In this document: piece by piece, positions 1 through 5,986 of the stretch
How the letters are laid out: each line of letters starts with the position of its first letter
Position numbering within the stretch: position 1 is the stretch's first letter
NCBI RefSeq assembly: GCF_938045225.1
Contig: NZ_CALINL010000006.1
Coordinates: forward strand, 1-6,696
Reading direction: 5' to 3'
Origin: an uncultured Campylobacter sp.
GTDB taxonomy: Bacteria > Campylobacterota > Campylobacteria > Campylobacterales > Campylobacteraceae
Length of the DNA stretch: 6,696 bases
Program-made: the position numbers and the translations under genes
Notes under the pieces: generated by a model
The model's input: only the letters and a program-made list of their open reading frames with translations
The model's database searches: none
What the model was told of the DNA's origin: nothing

Positions 1-794
1 TGGGTATGGATCTTAAATTTGTTCAAGGCGAGGGGCCCGTGTTTAGCGATCCTATCAAGACGAGAGAGGATCTAGATAGGCTGGATGTTCAAAAATCGAT
101 CAAAAATTTAAACTACGTATACGATACGATCAAGCTAACGCGCGAAAATTTGGCGCAGGATAAAGCGCTAATCGGCTTTTGCGGAGCGCCGTGGACGATA
201 GCTACGTATATGATCGAGGGCGGCGGGACGAAAACTTACGCGGTTAGCAAAAAGCTTTTATATTCAAATCCCGAGTTTATGCATCAAATTTTAGCCAAGG
301 TTACAGCCGCGCTCATAGGCTACATGAAAGAGCAGATAAAAGCCGGCGTAAATGCGGTGCAAATTTTTGATAGCTGGGCAGCTGCGCTAGAGGACGAGGC
401 GTATTTTGAGTTCGGTTGGAAGTATATCATGGATATAGTGGATGCGCTTAAGGCCGAATTTCCTCAAATTCCGGTTATCGTTTTTCCAAAAGGCATAAGC
501 GGATATCTGGATAAAATTTCGGGAAATTTCGATGTTTTTGGCGTGGATTGGAGTACGCCGATCGAGCTTGCTAAAGCAAAACTAAGCCCAAAATACGTCC
601 TTCAAGGAAATATGGAGCCTACGCGCCTTTATAGCAAGGAGGCGATCGACGCGGGTGTGGAACGAATTTTGCAGACGATGAAAAACGCGCCGCATATCTT
701 TAATCTCGGACACGGGATCTTGCCTGATGTGCCAGTTGAAAACGCAAAATACTTTATCAAGGCGGTTCAAACAAGAAGCGCAATAAAGATATAA
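1..794 (+). CDS. hemE: Uroporphyrinogen decarboxylase, N-terminus cut by window edge
   Basis: HemE decarboxylates the four acetate side chains of uroporphyrinogen III to give coproporphyrinogen III, a cytosolic, cofactor-free step of haem synthesis. The frame is open to the left edge (first full codon at base 3), so the ATG at 6 is internal. The family is about 340-355 residues; about 80 are missing, including the arginine-rich substrate loop and the catalytic Asp, expected just upstream. Counting from the Met at base 6, visible family blocks are GEGPVF (8-13), GAPWTIATYMIEGG (60-73, with the conserved Tyr at 68), IFDSW (120-124, conserved Ser 123), DWSTP (181-185), LQGNMEP (199-205) and NLGHGI (233-238, conserved His 236). 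The C-terminus is complete, ending in TAA at 792-794. The frame is undisturbed, with host-like GC near 50%. No promoter is in view. Confidence 0.97.
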   Translation, partial: GMDLKFVQGEGPVFSDPIKTREDLDRLDVQKSIKNLNYVYDTIKLTRENLAQDKALIGFCGAPWTIATYMIEGGGTKTYAVSKKLLYSNPEFMHQILAKVTAALIGYMKEQIKAGVNAVQIFDSWAAALEDEAYFEFGWKYIMDIVDALKAEFPQIPVIVFPKGISGYLDKISGNFDVFGVDWSTPIELAKAKLSPKYVLQGNMEPTRLYSKEAIDAGVERILQTMKNAPHIFNLGHGILPDVPVENAKYFIKAVQTRSAIKI

Positions 795-802
795 GATATG
801 GG

Positions 803-836
803 TGGCGGCATCAAATTTAATATTATGATGGCGCCA
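803..836 (+). repeat. Strong hairpin just after hemE
   Basis: Bases 803-813 (TGGCGGCATCA) pair with 826-836 (TGATGGCGCCA) over 11 positions with one mismatch, around a 12-base AT loop. It begins 8 bases after the hemE stop. No T-run follows, so it is not a classic intrinsic terminator. It could stabilise the hemE 3' end or act as an attenuator; it may also be debris. The right arm contains the 10-bp palindrome ATGGCGCCAT (828-837). Confidence 0.6.
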
Positions 837-1034
837 TGCTCGATCTTATTCTAAGCTTTAAGTCGGCCGAATGTACGTATAGTATCAACGAGGCGACAGA
901 GAGCGACGACGCTACAACCAACATTGACGGGTCGGCTAAGTAAAGCGTTTGGATCATAAGCCGAGAGTCGTAACCGACGAAGAGATGGCACGGCAAAGGC
1001 GATCGCGGAAGACATAGGAAAAGATTTAGCCATT
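836..1034 (+). pseudogene. GC-rich segment, possible gene remnant
   Basis: No gene is recognised here. The stretch is 50-57% GC in the lines counted, whereas the rest of the gap is strongly AT-rich, which suggests former coding DNA. Short plus-strand readings fall in different frames: 836-943 (35 codons, starting MLDLILSF, ending in TAA), and a second open run around 960-1055 in another frame that contains the coding-like words KAIAEDIGKDLAILSF. A 60-codon minus-strand frame (851-1033) covers the same stretch, but its start lacks a convincing ribosome site and its composition is odd. This is best read as frameshifted debris of a small gene. It could also be structured non-coding DNA. Confidence 0.25.
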
Positions 1035-1288
1035 TTGTCGTTTCTTTTTGCGTAGAGTCGTCAAATTTGACTTTTATGTATGACTTTTGAGGTTATGTGA
1101 AGCAAAATTTGAGCGAAACTAAATTTTAGAATTTTGCTTTATATCTTTTTTAAAAGCTTTTTGCGCGGTAGATAAATTTCGTATTGGGCTTATCGCGTAT
1201 TTTAAAATTTGCTACTAAATCGGCTTAAATCTAAATATTTTTCAGGATTTATATTCTTTTTATCCGCTTTAATAAATTTTGCCCTGGC
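1035..1288. other. AT-rich intergenic stretch, no gene seen
   Basis: I see no reading frame with a ribosome site in this stretch. It holds one terminator-like hairpin (listed separately) and several AAATTT words. Its right end is T-rich and leads into the promoter of the radical SAM gene. Together with 795-1034 it makes a gap of about 530 bases between hemE and the next gene. Confidence 0.6.
1100..1151 (+). terminator. Possible weak intrinsic terminator
   Basis: Bases 1100-1109 (AAGCAAAATT) pair perfectly with 1130-1139 (AATTTTGCTT) around a 20-base loop, and a run of six T follows at 1146-1151. The stem has only two G-C pairs and the T-run is offset by several bases, so termination would be weak. 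An alternative inner fold pairs AAAATTT (1104-1110) with AAATTTT (1121-1127). It lies about 300 bases past hemE and may end read-through. Confidence 0.4.
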
Positions 1289-1290
1289 TT

Positions 1291-1300
1291 TTAGTATAAT
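1291..1300 (+). promoter_or_regulatory. Sigma-70 promoter of the radical SAM gene (-10 box)
   Basis: A perfect TATAAT at 1295-1300 is preceded by TTAG. The region upstream is T-rich with no good -35 box. This is the usual form of a Campylobacter housekeeping promoter, which relies on an extended -10 and upstream T-rich tracts. The predicted transcript start near 1307 leaves a leader of about 20 bases before the ATG at 1327. Confidence 0.7.
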
Positions 1301-1326
1301 CGCACATCTTAAATTTAGGAAAATCA

Positions 1327-2232
1327 ATGCAAATCGTCTTTGGTCCCGTTAGCTCGCGCAGGTTTGGCGCTTCGCTGGGTGTCGATCTATCGCCCGCGCA
1401 AAAGTGCTGTAACTTTGACTGCGTTTATTGTGAACTCACGGCGGCAAAACCCGTCGCAGTGATAGAAAATCCGCCAAGCGTAGAGCAAGTAATCGCCGAG
1501 GTGAAGGCCGCACTTGCCGTGCATCCGCATATCGACGTCATCACGCTCACGGCAAACGGCGAACCGACGCTTTATCCCGATCTTGCGTGGCTAGTACGCG
1601 AGCTAAATTTGATAAAAGGCCGGGCTAAAACGCTAATACTCTCAAACGGCTCGGGCGTGCTTGATCCTAAAATTTGCGAGGCGTTAAAGGGGCTTGATAT
1701 CGTCAAATTTAGCCTTGATAGCGCGGTGCAAAAGACCTTTGCTAGGATCGATCGCTCGGGCGAAAAAATTGGCGTCGGCGAGCTGGTGGCTGCGATGGCT
1801 AAATTTAGGCGAGAATTTAAAGGCGAGCTAGTGCTTGAAATCCTGGTCGTAAAAGGATTAAATGACACGAAAGCTGAATTTGAAGCGCTAAATGTGGCAC
1901 TAAATCAAATTTCACCAGCCCGCGTAGATATAAGTACAATCGACCGTCCTCCCGCATATCCGGTTAAGGGCGTGAGCCAGGAGCTCTTGCGTGAGCTTGC
2001 ACAGCAAATTTCCAGCGTACCGTGCGTGATAGCGTCGGCAAAATACGGCGATGAAAAATTCGAGCTTAGCAAAGAGGAGCTACTTGAGCTATTAAAACGC
2101 CGCCCGCAAAGCGAAAACGACGTAACAAATAGCTTCTCTGAAAGCTCGAAACAAAATTTACAGGAGCTTTTAGCGGACGGAAAGATAAAAGTAGTAGATG
2201 CGGCGGGGACTAAATTTTACCGACTTGCGTGA
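1327..2232 (+). CDS. Radical SAM protein, COG0731/TYW1-like family
   Basis: A cytosolic iron-sulfur enzyme expected to cleave S-adenosylmethionine to a 5'-deoxyadenosyl radical; its substrate is unknown. The 4Fe-4S motif CxxxCxxC is Cys28, Cys32 and Cys35 (CNFDCVYC). The opening FGPVSSRRFGASLGVDL (5-21) is typical of the COG0731 group, named after the archaeal wyosine enzyme TYW1, but bacteria with such genes mostly make no wyosine, so that role should not be carried over. TANGEPTLYPDL (75-86) holds the glycine-rich GEP motif of the SAM site. The radical SAM barrel runs to about residue 235. The last 50 or so residues look like a small winged-helix-type domain (inference). The ATG is supported by AGGA at 1317-1320, 6 bases upstream. 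The gene is a single transcription unit with its own promoter and terminator, intact, with host-like composition. Confidence 0.92.
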   Translation: MQIVFGPVSSRRFGASLGVDLSPAQKCCNFDCVYCELTAAKPVAVIENPPSVEQVIAEVKAALAVHPHIDVITLTANGEPTLYPDLAWLVRELNLIKGRAKTLILSNGSGVLDPKICEALKGLDIVKFSLDSAVQKTFARIDRSGEKIGVGELVAAMAKFRREFKGELVLEILVVKGLNDTKAEFEALNVALNQISPARVDISTIDRPPAYPVKGVSQELLRELAQQISSVPCVIASAKYGDEKFELSKEELLELLKRRPQSENDVTNSFSESSKQNLQELLADGKIKVVDAAGTKFYRLA

Positions 2233-2259
2233 TTTTTGCGGTAAAATTTACTCTTTTTT
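2211..2259 (+). terminator. Intrinsic terminator overlapping the radical SAM stop codon
   Basis: Bases 2211-2222 (TAAATTTTACCG) and 2239-2250 (CGGTAAAATTTA) form a perfect 12-bp stem with a 16-base loop, followed by CTC and six T (2254-2259). The left arm encodes the last residues of the protein, and the TGA stop (2230-2232) lies in the loop. This should end the radical SAM transcript and isolate the tRNA promoter downstream. Confidence 0.85.
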
Positions 2260-2300
2260 CTACTAATTTTTTGATATCCAAAAATTTAAGCTAAAATTTA

Positions 2301-2329
2301 TTGACAAACGGAGTTTTTTTGCCTATAAT
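2301..2329 (+). promoter_or_regulatory. Perfect consensus sigma-70 promoter for tRNA-Asn
   Basis: TTGACA (2301-2306) and TATAAT (2324-2329) match both consensus boxes exactly and are separated by the ideal 17 bases. The start of transcription would be near 2336, about a dozen bases before the tRNA. A full -35 box is unusual in Campylobacter and fits a strongly expressed stable RNA. Confidence 0.92.
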
Positions 2330-2348
2330 ACGACTTCTTTTAAAACGT

Positions 2349-2423
2349 TCCGGATTAGCTCAGCGGTAGAGTAGTCGGCTGTTAACCGATTGGTCGCTGG
2401 TTCGAATCCAGCATCCGGAGCCA
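2349..2423 (+). tRNA. tRNA-Asn (anticodon GUU)
   Basis: A full cloverleaf of 75 bases. The acceptor TCCGGAT (2349-2355) pairs with ATCCGGA (2413-2419), followed by discriminator G and an encoded CCA (2421-2423). The D-arm holds AGCTCAGCGGTAGAG. The anticodon stem GTCGG/CCGAT encloses the loop CTGTTAA with anticodon GTT at 2381-2383. The T-arm is GCTGG-TTCGAAT-CCAGC. It reads AAC and AAU codons. It marks the border between core genes and the restriction-modification operon. No clear terminator follows it. Confidence 0.99.
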
Positions 2424-2619
2424 TTTTACTATCAAATCCATTCAAAATCCAAATTTTAAAATATTTTCAGCAATTTTCCAATTTTTTATTTAATATCCTA
2501 GAATATTTCAGAACAATTTATTTCACTATCAAATATTTTACAAGCCAAAATTCGATCAAATAGATTTTTGTTTTACTATATTATTTCTATTGTATTACTT
2601 GCAAATAGTATAAAAACTA
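2424..2619. other. AT-rich gene-free stretch between tRNA-Asn and the hsd operon
   Basis: No reading frame or RNA structure can be supported. The stretch is strongly AT-rich and, apart from one AAATTT near 2450, lacks that common host word. It holds an imperfect 15-base direct repeat, ATTTYACTATCAAAT, at 2423-2437 and 2520-2534, the first copy starting on the last base of the tRNA. No integrase gene or second copy of the tRNA 3' end is visible in the window. Confidence 0.5.
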
Positions 2620-2621
2620 TT
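2604..2621. promoter_or_regulatory. Dyad overlapping the hsd -35 box, possible operator
   Basis: AATAGT (2604-2609) and ACTATT (2616-2621) form a perfect 6-bp inverted repeat with a 6-base spacer, and its right arm runs into the first two bases of the -35 box. A bound protein here would block RNA polymerase. TTACTTG also occurs on each side (2595-2601 and 2635-2641). No regulator gene is visible, and AT-rich DNA makes such dyads by chance. Confidence 0.3.
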
Positions 2622-2648
2622 GACATTTTCTAACTTACTTGATATACT
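2620..2648 (+). promoter_or_regulatory. Strong sigma-70 promoter of the hsd operon
   Basis: TTGACA (2620-2625) is a perfect -35 box, and TATACT (2643-2648) differs from the consensus -10 at one base; the spacer is 17 bases. Transcription should start near 2655, giving a leader of about 35 bases before the half-S gene. No other promoter of this quality is seen between the operon genes, whose spacing implies one transcript. Confidence 0.85.
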
Positions 2649-2655
2649 TCGCCTA

Positions 2656-2676
2656 GTATTATTTTTAAAGTAATAC
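2656..2676 (+). promoter_or_regulatory. Hairpin in the hsd leader
   Basis: GTATTA (2656-2661) pairs with TAATAC (2671-2676), and the stem extends inward through a T-G wobble and two A-T pairs to a 3-base loop. It lies at the expected transcript start and ends 3 bases before the AAAAGG ribosome site. It could be an operator or a 5' stabilising stem. GTATTA also occurs at 2592-2597. Chance is not excluded. Confidence 0.3.
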
Positions 2677-2689
2677 ATAAAAAGGTTTT

Positions 2690-3280
2690 ATGATGATAAA
2701 TTTAAACAAAATAGCCGAAATAAAAACCGGACTAGTGTTAAGCAGGAAAAAGGCTGAGGCGCATAGTCCGTCCGAGCACTCGTATAAAATCGTCTCGCTA
2801 AAGTCGTTTACAGAAGATGCGTATTACGGCGATGCTTTTGCGGACGAATTTATATCTAGCGAGCAAATAAACGAGGATTATAAAGTGAGCCAAGGCGATA
2901 TCTTGCTGCGGCTTAGAGAGCCGAATTTCGCCGTTTATATAGACAAAGAGTATAGCGATCTCATCTTTACGTCTTTGATGGTTCGCATAAGGGTTAAGAG
3001 TGCTAAATTTGATCCGCGTTTTGTGGCGCATTATCTAAATAGTAGCGCCGTTAAAAGAGCCCTTGCACCAGATGTTTCAGGCACTACAATAGCGATGATA
3101 GGCGTTGCAAGCTTAAATAACATAAAAATACCAGCCATAAATTTGCAAACTCAAAACAAGATAGTAAAATACCTAAATTTAGCTCGCCAAGAGAGCGAAA
3201 TTTTACAAAATTTAGTAGCTCAAAAGCAAAAATACCACAAAAGCATATTTGAAAATTTGATAAAAAAAGAGGAGAACTAA
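2690..3280 (+). CDS. Half-size type I specificity subunit (single recognition domain)
   Basis: HsdS proteins bind the DNA target and dock HsdM. This 196-aa protein is about half the usual 400-450 residues. One target recognition domain covers roughly residues 5-147, opening with LNKIAEIKTGLVL, typical of an S-subunit domain start. The stretch IKIPAINLQTQNKIVKYL (145-162) matches the conserved block IPLPPLxEQxKIAxxL. A helical arm follows to about residue 190 and should form the coiled coil on which S domains pair. Known half-S proteins dimerise and read palindromic targets, so this may do so (inference). AAAAGG (2680-2685) fits the second ATG at 2693 better (7 bases) than the first at 2690 (4 bases). 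The stop is 1 base before hsdM. GC is near 47% in one counted line, unlike the AT-rich full hsdS. It could instead be a truncated relic, but the frame is clean and starts and ends well. Confidence 0.85.
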   Translation: MMINLNKIAEIKTGLVLSRKKAEAHSPSEHSYKIVSLKSFTEDAYYGDAFADEFISSEQINEDYKVSQGDILLRLREPNFAVYIDKEYSDLIFTSLMVRIRVKSAKFDPRFVAHYLNSSAVKRALAPDVSGTTIAMIGVASLNNIKIPAINLQTQNKIVKYLNLARQESEILQNLVAQKQKYHKSIFENLIKKEEN

Positions 3281-3281
3281 G

Positions 3282-4772
3282 ATGCAAAAGACCACTCAAG
3301 ATACTATAAATAACGTAGTTTGGAAAGCTTGCGACACATTTCGCGGCACGATGGACGGAAGCGATTATAAAGACTATGTTTTAACGATGCTTTTTGTTAA
3401 GTATCTATCTGATTTTTACAAAGAAAAGCTTGAATTGCTTAGAGCCGAGTATGGCGAGAAGAGCGAGAGGATCGAAGCAAAGCTAAAGAAAGAGAAATTT
3501 AAGCTTGATGAGAGCTGCACTTTTGAGTATCTTTTGGCACACAAAGAGGCCCTAAATTTAGGCGAGATAATGAATAAAACGCTAGAAAAGATCGAAGAGG
3601 ACAATAAAGACAAGCTTGAGGGCATCTTTAGAAGCATTGACTTTAACAACAAAAACAAGCTTGGCGACACAAAAGAGAGAAACGCTATCTTGCAAAATTT
3701 ACTCGAGGATTTTAGCGATAGCAGGCTAGATCTTCGCCCATCCATGCTTGAGGGCAACGATATAATCGGCGACGCATACGAGTATCTCATAGCTCATTTT
3801 GCAAGCGACGCAGGCAAAAAAGGCGGAGAGTTCTACACGCCAAGCGAGGTTTCTACGCTTCTTGCAAAGCTAGTCGAGCCAAAAGACGGCGATATGATCT
3901 ATGATCCTACTTGTGGTTCGGGCTCGCTTCTTATCAAAGCTTCAAAAGAGGTCGGTAGCAAAAATTTCCGCCTTTACGGACAGGAGAAAAACGGACAAAC
4001 TCACGCACTTTGCAAGATGAATATGTTTTTGCACGAGATAAACGACGCTGTGATCGAGTGGGGCGACACGATCAGAAATCCGCTGCATCTACAAGATAAT
4101 CTCATCAAAACATTTGACATAGTCGTGGCAAATCCTCCGTTTAGCCTAGATAAATGGGGCGCTGACTTTGCCCTAAACGATCCTTTTATGAGATTTAGCG
4201 GCTATGCCTTGCCGCCAAAGAGCAAGGGCGACTACGCATTTGTCGTGCACATGATAAAAAGCCTAAACAATAACGGCAAAATGGGCGTCGTACTTCCGCA
4301 TGGAGTGCTATTTCGTGGGGCAAACGAGGGCAAGATACGCCAAAAACTGATCGAGGAAAATTTGCTTGACGCCGTTATCGGACTACCGGCAAATTTATTT
4401 TACGGCACGAGCATACCTGCTTGCATACTCGTTTTTAAGAAAAACCGCGCAAACGAAGACGTGCTATTTATCGACGCTAGCAAAGAATTTGAAAAAGGCA
4501 AAAATCAAAACTCCCTAACCGCTCAAAATATCGACAAAATAGTCTCAGTCTATAAAAATAGAAGCGAGATAGAAAAATACTCCCACCTAGCAAGCCTTAG
4601 CGAGATAAAAGAGAACGACTACAACCTAAACATCCCTCGCTACGTCGATACTTTTGAAGAAGAAGAGCTTGTGGATATCGAGGCTACAAAGGCTGAGATT
4701 TCACGCCTAGAAGCCGAGCTAAAAAGCGTTCAAAACAAGATGAGCGAGTATCTTGCGGAGCTTGGGTTATGA
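3282..4772 (+). CDS. hsdM: Type I restriction-modification DNA methyltransferase subunit M
   Basis: HsdM transfers a methyl group from S-adenosylmethionine to N6 of adenine in the target chosen by HsdS, working as M2S1. At 496 residues it has normal length. The N-terminal helical domain (about 1-165) includes the family start NNVVWKACDTFRGTMDGSDYK. GEFYTP (182-187) precedes the catalytic domain. The SAM-binding motif I is DPTCGSGSLL (208-217) and the catalytic motif IV is NPPF (284-287), both intact. The C-terminal 35 residues, rich in Glu and Lys with a heptad look, form the arm that contacts HsdS. A strong ribosome site GAGGAG (3269-3274) lies 7 bases before the ATG, inside the end of the half-S gene. 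The stop overlaps the start of hsdS in ATGA, so the two are translationally coupled. GC is near 48% in a counted line. No sign of decay. Confidence 0.97.
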   Translation: MQKTTQDTINNVVWKACDTFRGTMDGSDYKDYVLTMLFVKYLSDFYKEKLELLRAEYGEKSERIEAKLKKEKFKLDESCTFEYLLAHKEALNLGEIMNKTLEKIEEDNKDKLEGIFRSIDFNNKNKLGDTKERNAILQNLLEDFSDSRLDLRPSMLEGNDIIGDAYEYLIAHFASDAGKKGGEFYTPSEVSTLLAKLVEPKDGDMIYDPTCGSGSLLIKASKEVGSKNFRLYGQEKNGQTHALCKMNMFLHEINDAVIEWGDTIRNPLHLQDNLIKTFDIVVANPPFSLDKWGADFALNDPFMRFSGYALPPKSKGDYAFVVHMIKSLNNNGKMGVVLPHGVLFRGANEGKIRQKLIEENLLDAVIGLPANLFYGTSIPACILVFKKNRANEDVLFIDASKEFEKGKNQNSLTAQNIDKIVSVYKNRSEIEKYSHLASLSEIKENDYNLNIPRYVDTFEEEELVDIEATKAEISRLEAELKSVQNKMSEYLAELGL

Positions 4773-5986
4773 GCGAATTTAAAAATTTACCGAGTGGGTG
4801 GAAGATCGTGAGGCTTGGGGAAATTGGAAAAATAGTAAATGGGCTAACATATAGTCCTGAAAATGTTTCAAATAATGGATTGTTGGTCTTACGCTCGTCA
4901 AACATAAATGATAATTTTATTGTTCTTAATAATGATGATGTATATGTAAAAGGTATATCAAAATTTAATAAAACGCTAGAAAATGATATTTTAATTTGCG
5001 TGAGAAATGGTAGTAAAAATTTAATTGGTAAAAATGCATTAATTACAGAAAAATATAAGGATTTGGCATTTGGTGCCTTTATGGCTATTTTTCGAAGCAA
5101 CTATAATTTATTCTTGATACATATCTTTAAAACAAATACGTTTTTTAAACAAGTAAAAAACGATCTTGGGGCAACAATAAATTCAATCAATAATAGTAAT
5201 TTATTAAATTTTAAAATCCCACTTCCGCCATTAGACGAGCAAGAAAAGATAGCGGAAATTTTATCTACTTGGGATGAGGCTATAAATTTAACTATAAATT
5301 TGATAGAAAACAAAAAGCAGTTTAAAAAAGCCCTTATGCAAAATTTACTTACAGCCAAAATCCGCTTCCCTGAGTTTCAAGACGAGTGGCGAGAAACAAA
5401 GCTTGATAAAATTTTAAAAGAGCATAAAATTAAAAGTGATAACAAAAGTGAGGTTTTTTCTGTATCTGTTCATAAGGGGATTATTAATCAAATAGAACAT
5501 TTGGGGCGTAGTTTTTCAGCCGAAGATACATCAAACTATAATTTGGTAAAGCCATTTGATTTGGTATATACAAAAAGTCCAACGGGGGACTTTCCATTCG
5601 GCATTATAAAGCAAAATTTAAACCCATTTAATGTTATTGTTTCTCCATTATATGGAGTATTTGAGCCGATAAATAAATTTTTGGGTACTTTATTGCATTA
5701 CTTTTTTGAATCATCAATAAGGACAAATAACTATTTGCAGCCAATTATACAAAAGGGAGCAAAAAACACCATAAATATTAGTAATGATACTTTTTTGTCA
5801 AGAAGCATTCTAGTGCCTATAAATTTAGACGAGCAACAAAAAATCGCAGAGGTTTTAACGGCTTGCGATGATGAGATAAATTTACTAAATTTAAAGCTAG
5901 AAAATTTAAAAAAACAAAAACAAGGCTTGATGCAAAAACTACTAAAAGGAGAAATAAGAACATGTTATGTGAAAAAAGCAATGTAA
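4769..5986 (+). CDS. hsdS: Type I restriction-modification specificity subunit S, two recognition domains
   Basis: HsdS sets the bipartite DNA target of the M2S1 methyltransferase and of the R2M2S1 nuclease. At 405 residues it is full size. The first recognition domain spans about 10-150 (opening GWKIVRLGEIGKIVNGLTY). The central conserved region, about 150-200, starts PLPPLDEQEKIAEIL and carries a long helix, then PEFQDEWRETKL opens the second domain (about 205-348). The distal conserved region VPINLDEQQKIAEVL (349-363) and a helix end at LLKGEIR. The last eight residues (TCYVKKAM) look like a non-family tail that overlaps the next gene. The ATG overlaps the hsdM stop, with GGAG 8 bases upstream. 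Composition is patchy: counted lines inside the domains are 22% and 28% GC, the central region 43%, which indicates swapped recognition domains. Target sequence cannot be predicted by reading. Confidence 0.95.
   Translation: MSEFKNLPSGWKIVRLGEIGKIVNGLTYSPENVSNNGLLVLRSSNINDNFIVLNNDDVYVKGISKFNKTLENDILICVRNGSKNLIGKNALITEKYKDLAFGAFMAIFRSNYNLFLIHIFKTNTFFKQVKNDLGATINSINNSNLLNFKIPLPPLDEQEKIAEILSTWDEAINLTINLIENKKQFKKALMQNLLTAKIRFPEFQDEWRETKLDKILKEHKIKSDNKSEVFSVSVHKGIINQIEHLGRSFSAEDTSNYNLVKPFDLVYTKSPTGDFPFGIIKQNLNPFNVIVSPLYGVFEPINKFLGTLLHYFFESSIRTNNYLQPIIQKGAKNTINISNDTFLSRSILVPINLDEQQKIAEVLTACDDEINLLNLKLENLKKQKQGLMQKLLKGEIRTCYVKKAM
5231..5242 (+). repeat. Direct repeat within hsdS, copy 1 (central conserved region)
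   Basis: TTAGACGAGCAA occurs here and again at 5825-5836, encoding LDEQ in the central and distal conserved regions. The following 20 bases are also similar (EKIAEIL versus QKIAEVL). The copies bracket the second recognition domain and could serve as short homology for domain exchange or deletion. Confidence 0.7.
5825..5836 (+). repeat. Direct repeat within hsdS, copy 2 (distal conserved region)
   Basis: Exact 12-base match to 5231-5242, 594 bases downstream, in the same codon frame. Recombination between the copies would remove exactly the second recognition domain and leave an in-frame half-size S protein, the same architecture as the gene at 2690-3280. Confidence 0.7.

Noticed and set aside
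6..8. ATG at base 6 as the hemE start
   Set aside because: The frame is open upstream, the protein would lack about 80 family residues with the catalytic Asp, and no ribosome site can be seen.
851..1033. 60-codon minus-strand frame
   Set aside because: No convincing ribosome site, Arg/Leu/Ser-rich sequence without recognisable motif, and it covers a segment where plus-strand pieces look equally coding.
2424..2690. CRISPR-like or tandem repeat array in the AT-rich gap
   Set aside because: Only short, irregular repeats of 6-15 bases without regular spacing; no repeat-spacer pattern.
3262..3268. A7 run near the end of the half-S gene (and A7 at 5908-5914 in hsdS) as phase-variation switches
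   Set aside because: Seven A is common in this AT-rich DNA; Campylobacter phase variation usually uses G tracts of eight or more, and none is present in the window.
3416..3790. 124-codon minus-strand frame inside hsdM
   Set aside because: Ser- and Leu-rich antisense shadow of a well-supported gene with intact methyltransferase motifs on the other strand.
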